A DNA stretch of 38,950 nt from an uncultured Acidimicrobiales bacterium (lineage in GTDB: Bacteria; Actinomycetota; Acidimicrobiia; Acidimicrobiales; SHLQ01), in the NCBI GenBank assembly GCA_937969345.1, contig CALBVK010000012.1:1-38950 (forward strand), given 5' to 3'. The translations under genes and the position numbers were made by a program. Below, in pieces: positions 38,942 to 38,950 of the stretch (its first letter is position 1; every line of letters starts with the position of its first letter). The notes beneath the pieces are model-generated. The model was not told where the DNA came from, made no database searches, and saw nothing but the letters and a program-made list of their open reading frames with translations.

Positions 38942-38950
38942 CGTAGTTTT

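Overview
The window looks like a chromosomal segment of a high-GC, Gram-positive actinobacterium, most likely a marine or freshwater member of the Acidimicrobiia (Ilumatobacter-like). This is inferred from a WhiB-family Fe-S regulator, a TatA with actinobacterial proportions, an AAA+/VWA gene pair resembling mycobacterial Rv0958/Rv0959, a DmdA-like protein, and a very frequent leaderless start layout (TANNNT, six bases, then the start codon). No phage, insertion sequence, tRNA, rRNA or CRISPR was found. There is no gene-free stretch above 300 bases.

Layout. 1-1830 (minus): a cut-off SAM methyltransferase and an ABC-F ATPase. 1927-5881: a DMT transporter, two YbjQ-like proteins, an aldo/keto reductase plus MerR regulator with a visible MerR-type operator, and a GNAT acetyltransferase. 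5971-7820: a secreted YHYH-domain lipoprotein coupled to a DUF305 protein. 7844-12652: a membrane diguanylate cyclase, a pirin-YceI operon facing a MarR regulator across tandem palindromes, and a DmdA-like GcvT-fold protein. 12725-18511 (minus): a four-gene string with overlapping ends, transcribed MocR regulator, O-antigen-ligase/TPR membrane protein, ECF sigma factor, large membrane protein. 18580-22219: methylmalonate-semialdehyde dehydrogenase, a strong terminator, a frameshifted RDD protein and a MoxR/Mg-chelatase-like AAA+ ATPase. 22319-31633: two tandem DUF4173-type membrane proteins, trpS, a TrmH-family methyltransferase, an ornithine-cyclodeaminase-family protein, a GH1-fold protein lacking both catalytic glutamates, and a composite LEA-like/TM/BON/FAS1/OmpA protein. 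31722-37003: a VWA protein (probable partner of the AAA+ ATPase), a small conserved protein, and a tightly packed trio of alpha/beta hydrolase, PhnZ-like HD protein and PhnA-like alkaline-phosphatase-superfamily enzyme. This part also holds three copies of a 47-bp palindromic repeat. 37000-38868: a LOG-family protein, a WhiB regulator behind an array of TTACA repeats, and tatA with a terminator.

The most interesting points are the putative phosphonate/phosphoester trio, the 47-bp repeat family whose tandem pair fills one convergent gap and joins both stop codons into an inverted repeat, the pseudo-GH1 enzyme, the LEA-TM-BON-FAS1-OmpA envelope protein, the MocR-ligase-sigma-sensor operon, and the well-resolved MerR and MarR operators. 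All functional calls come from reading motifs by eye, with no database search.
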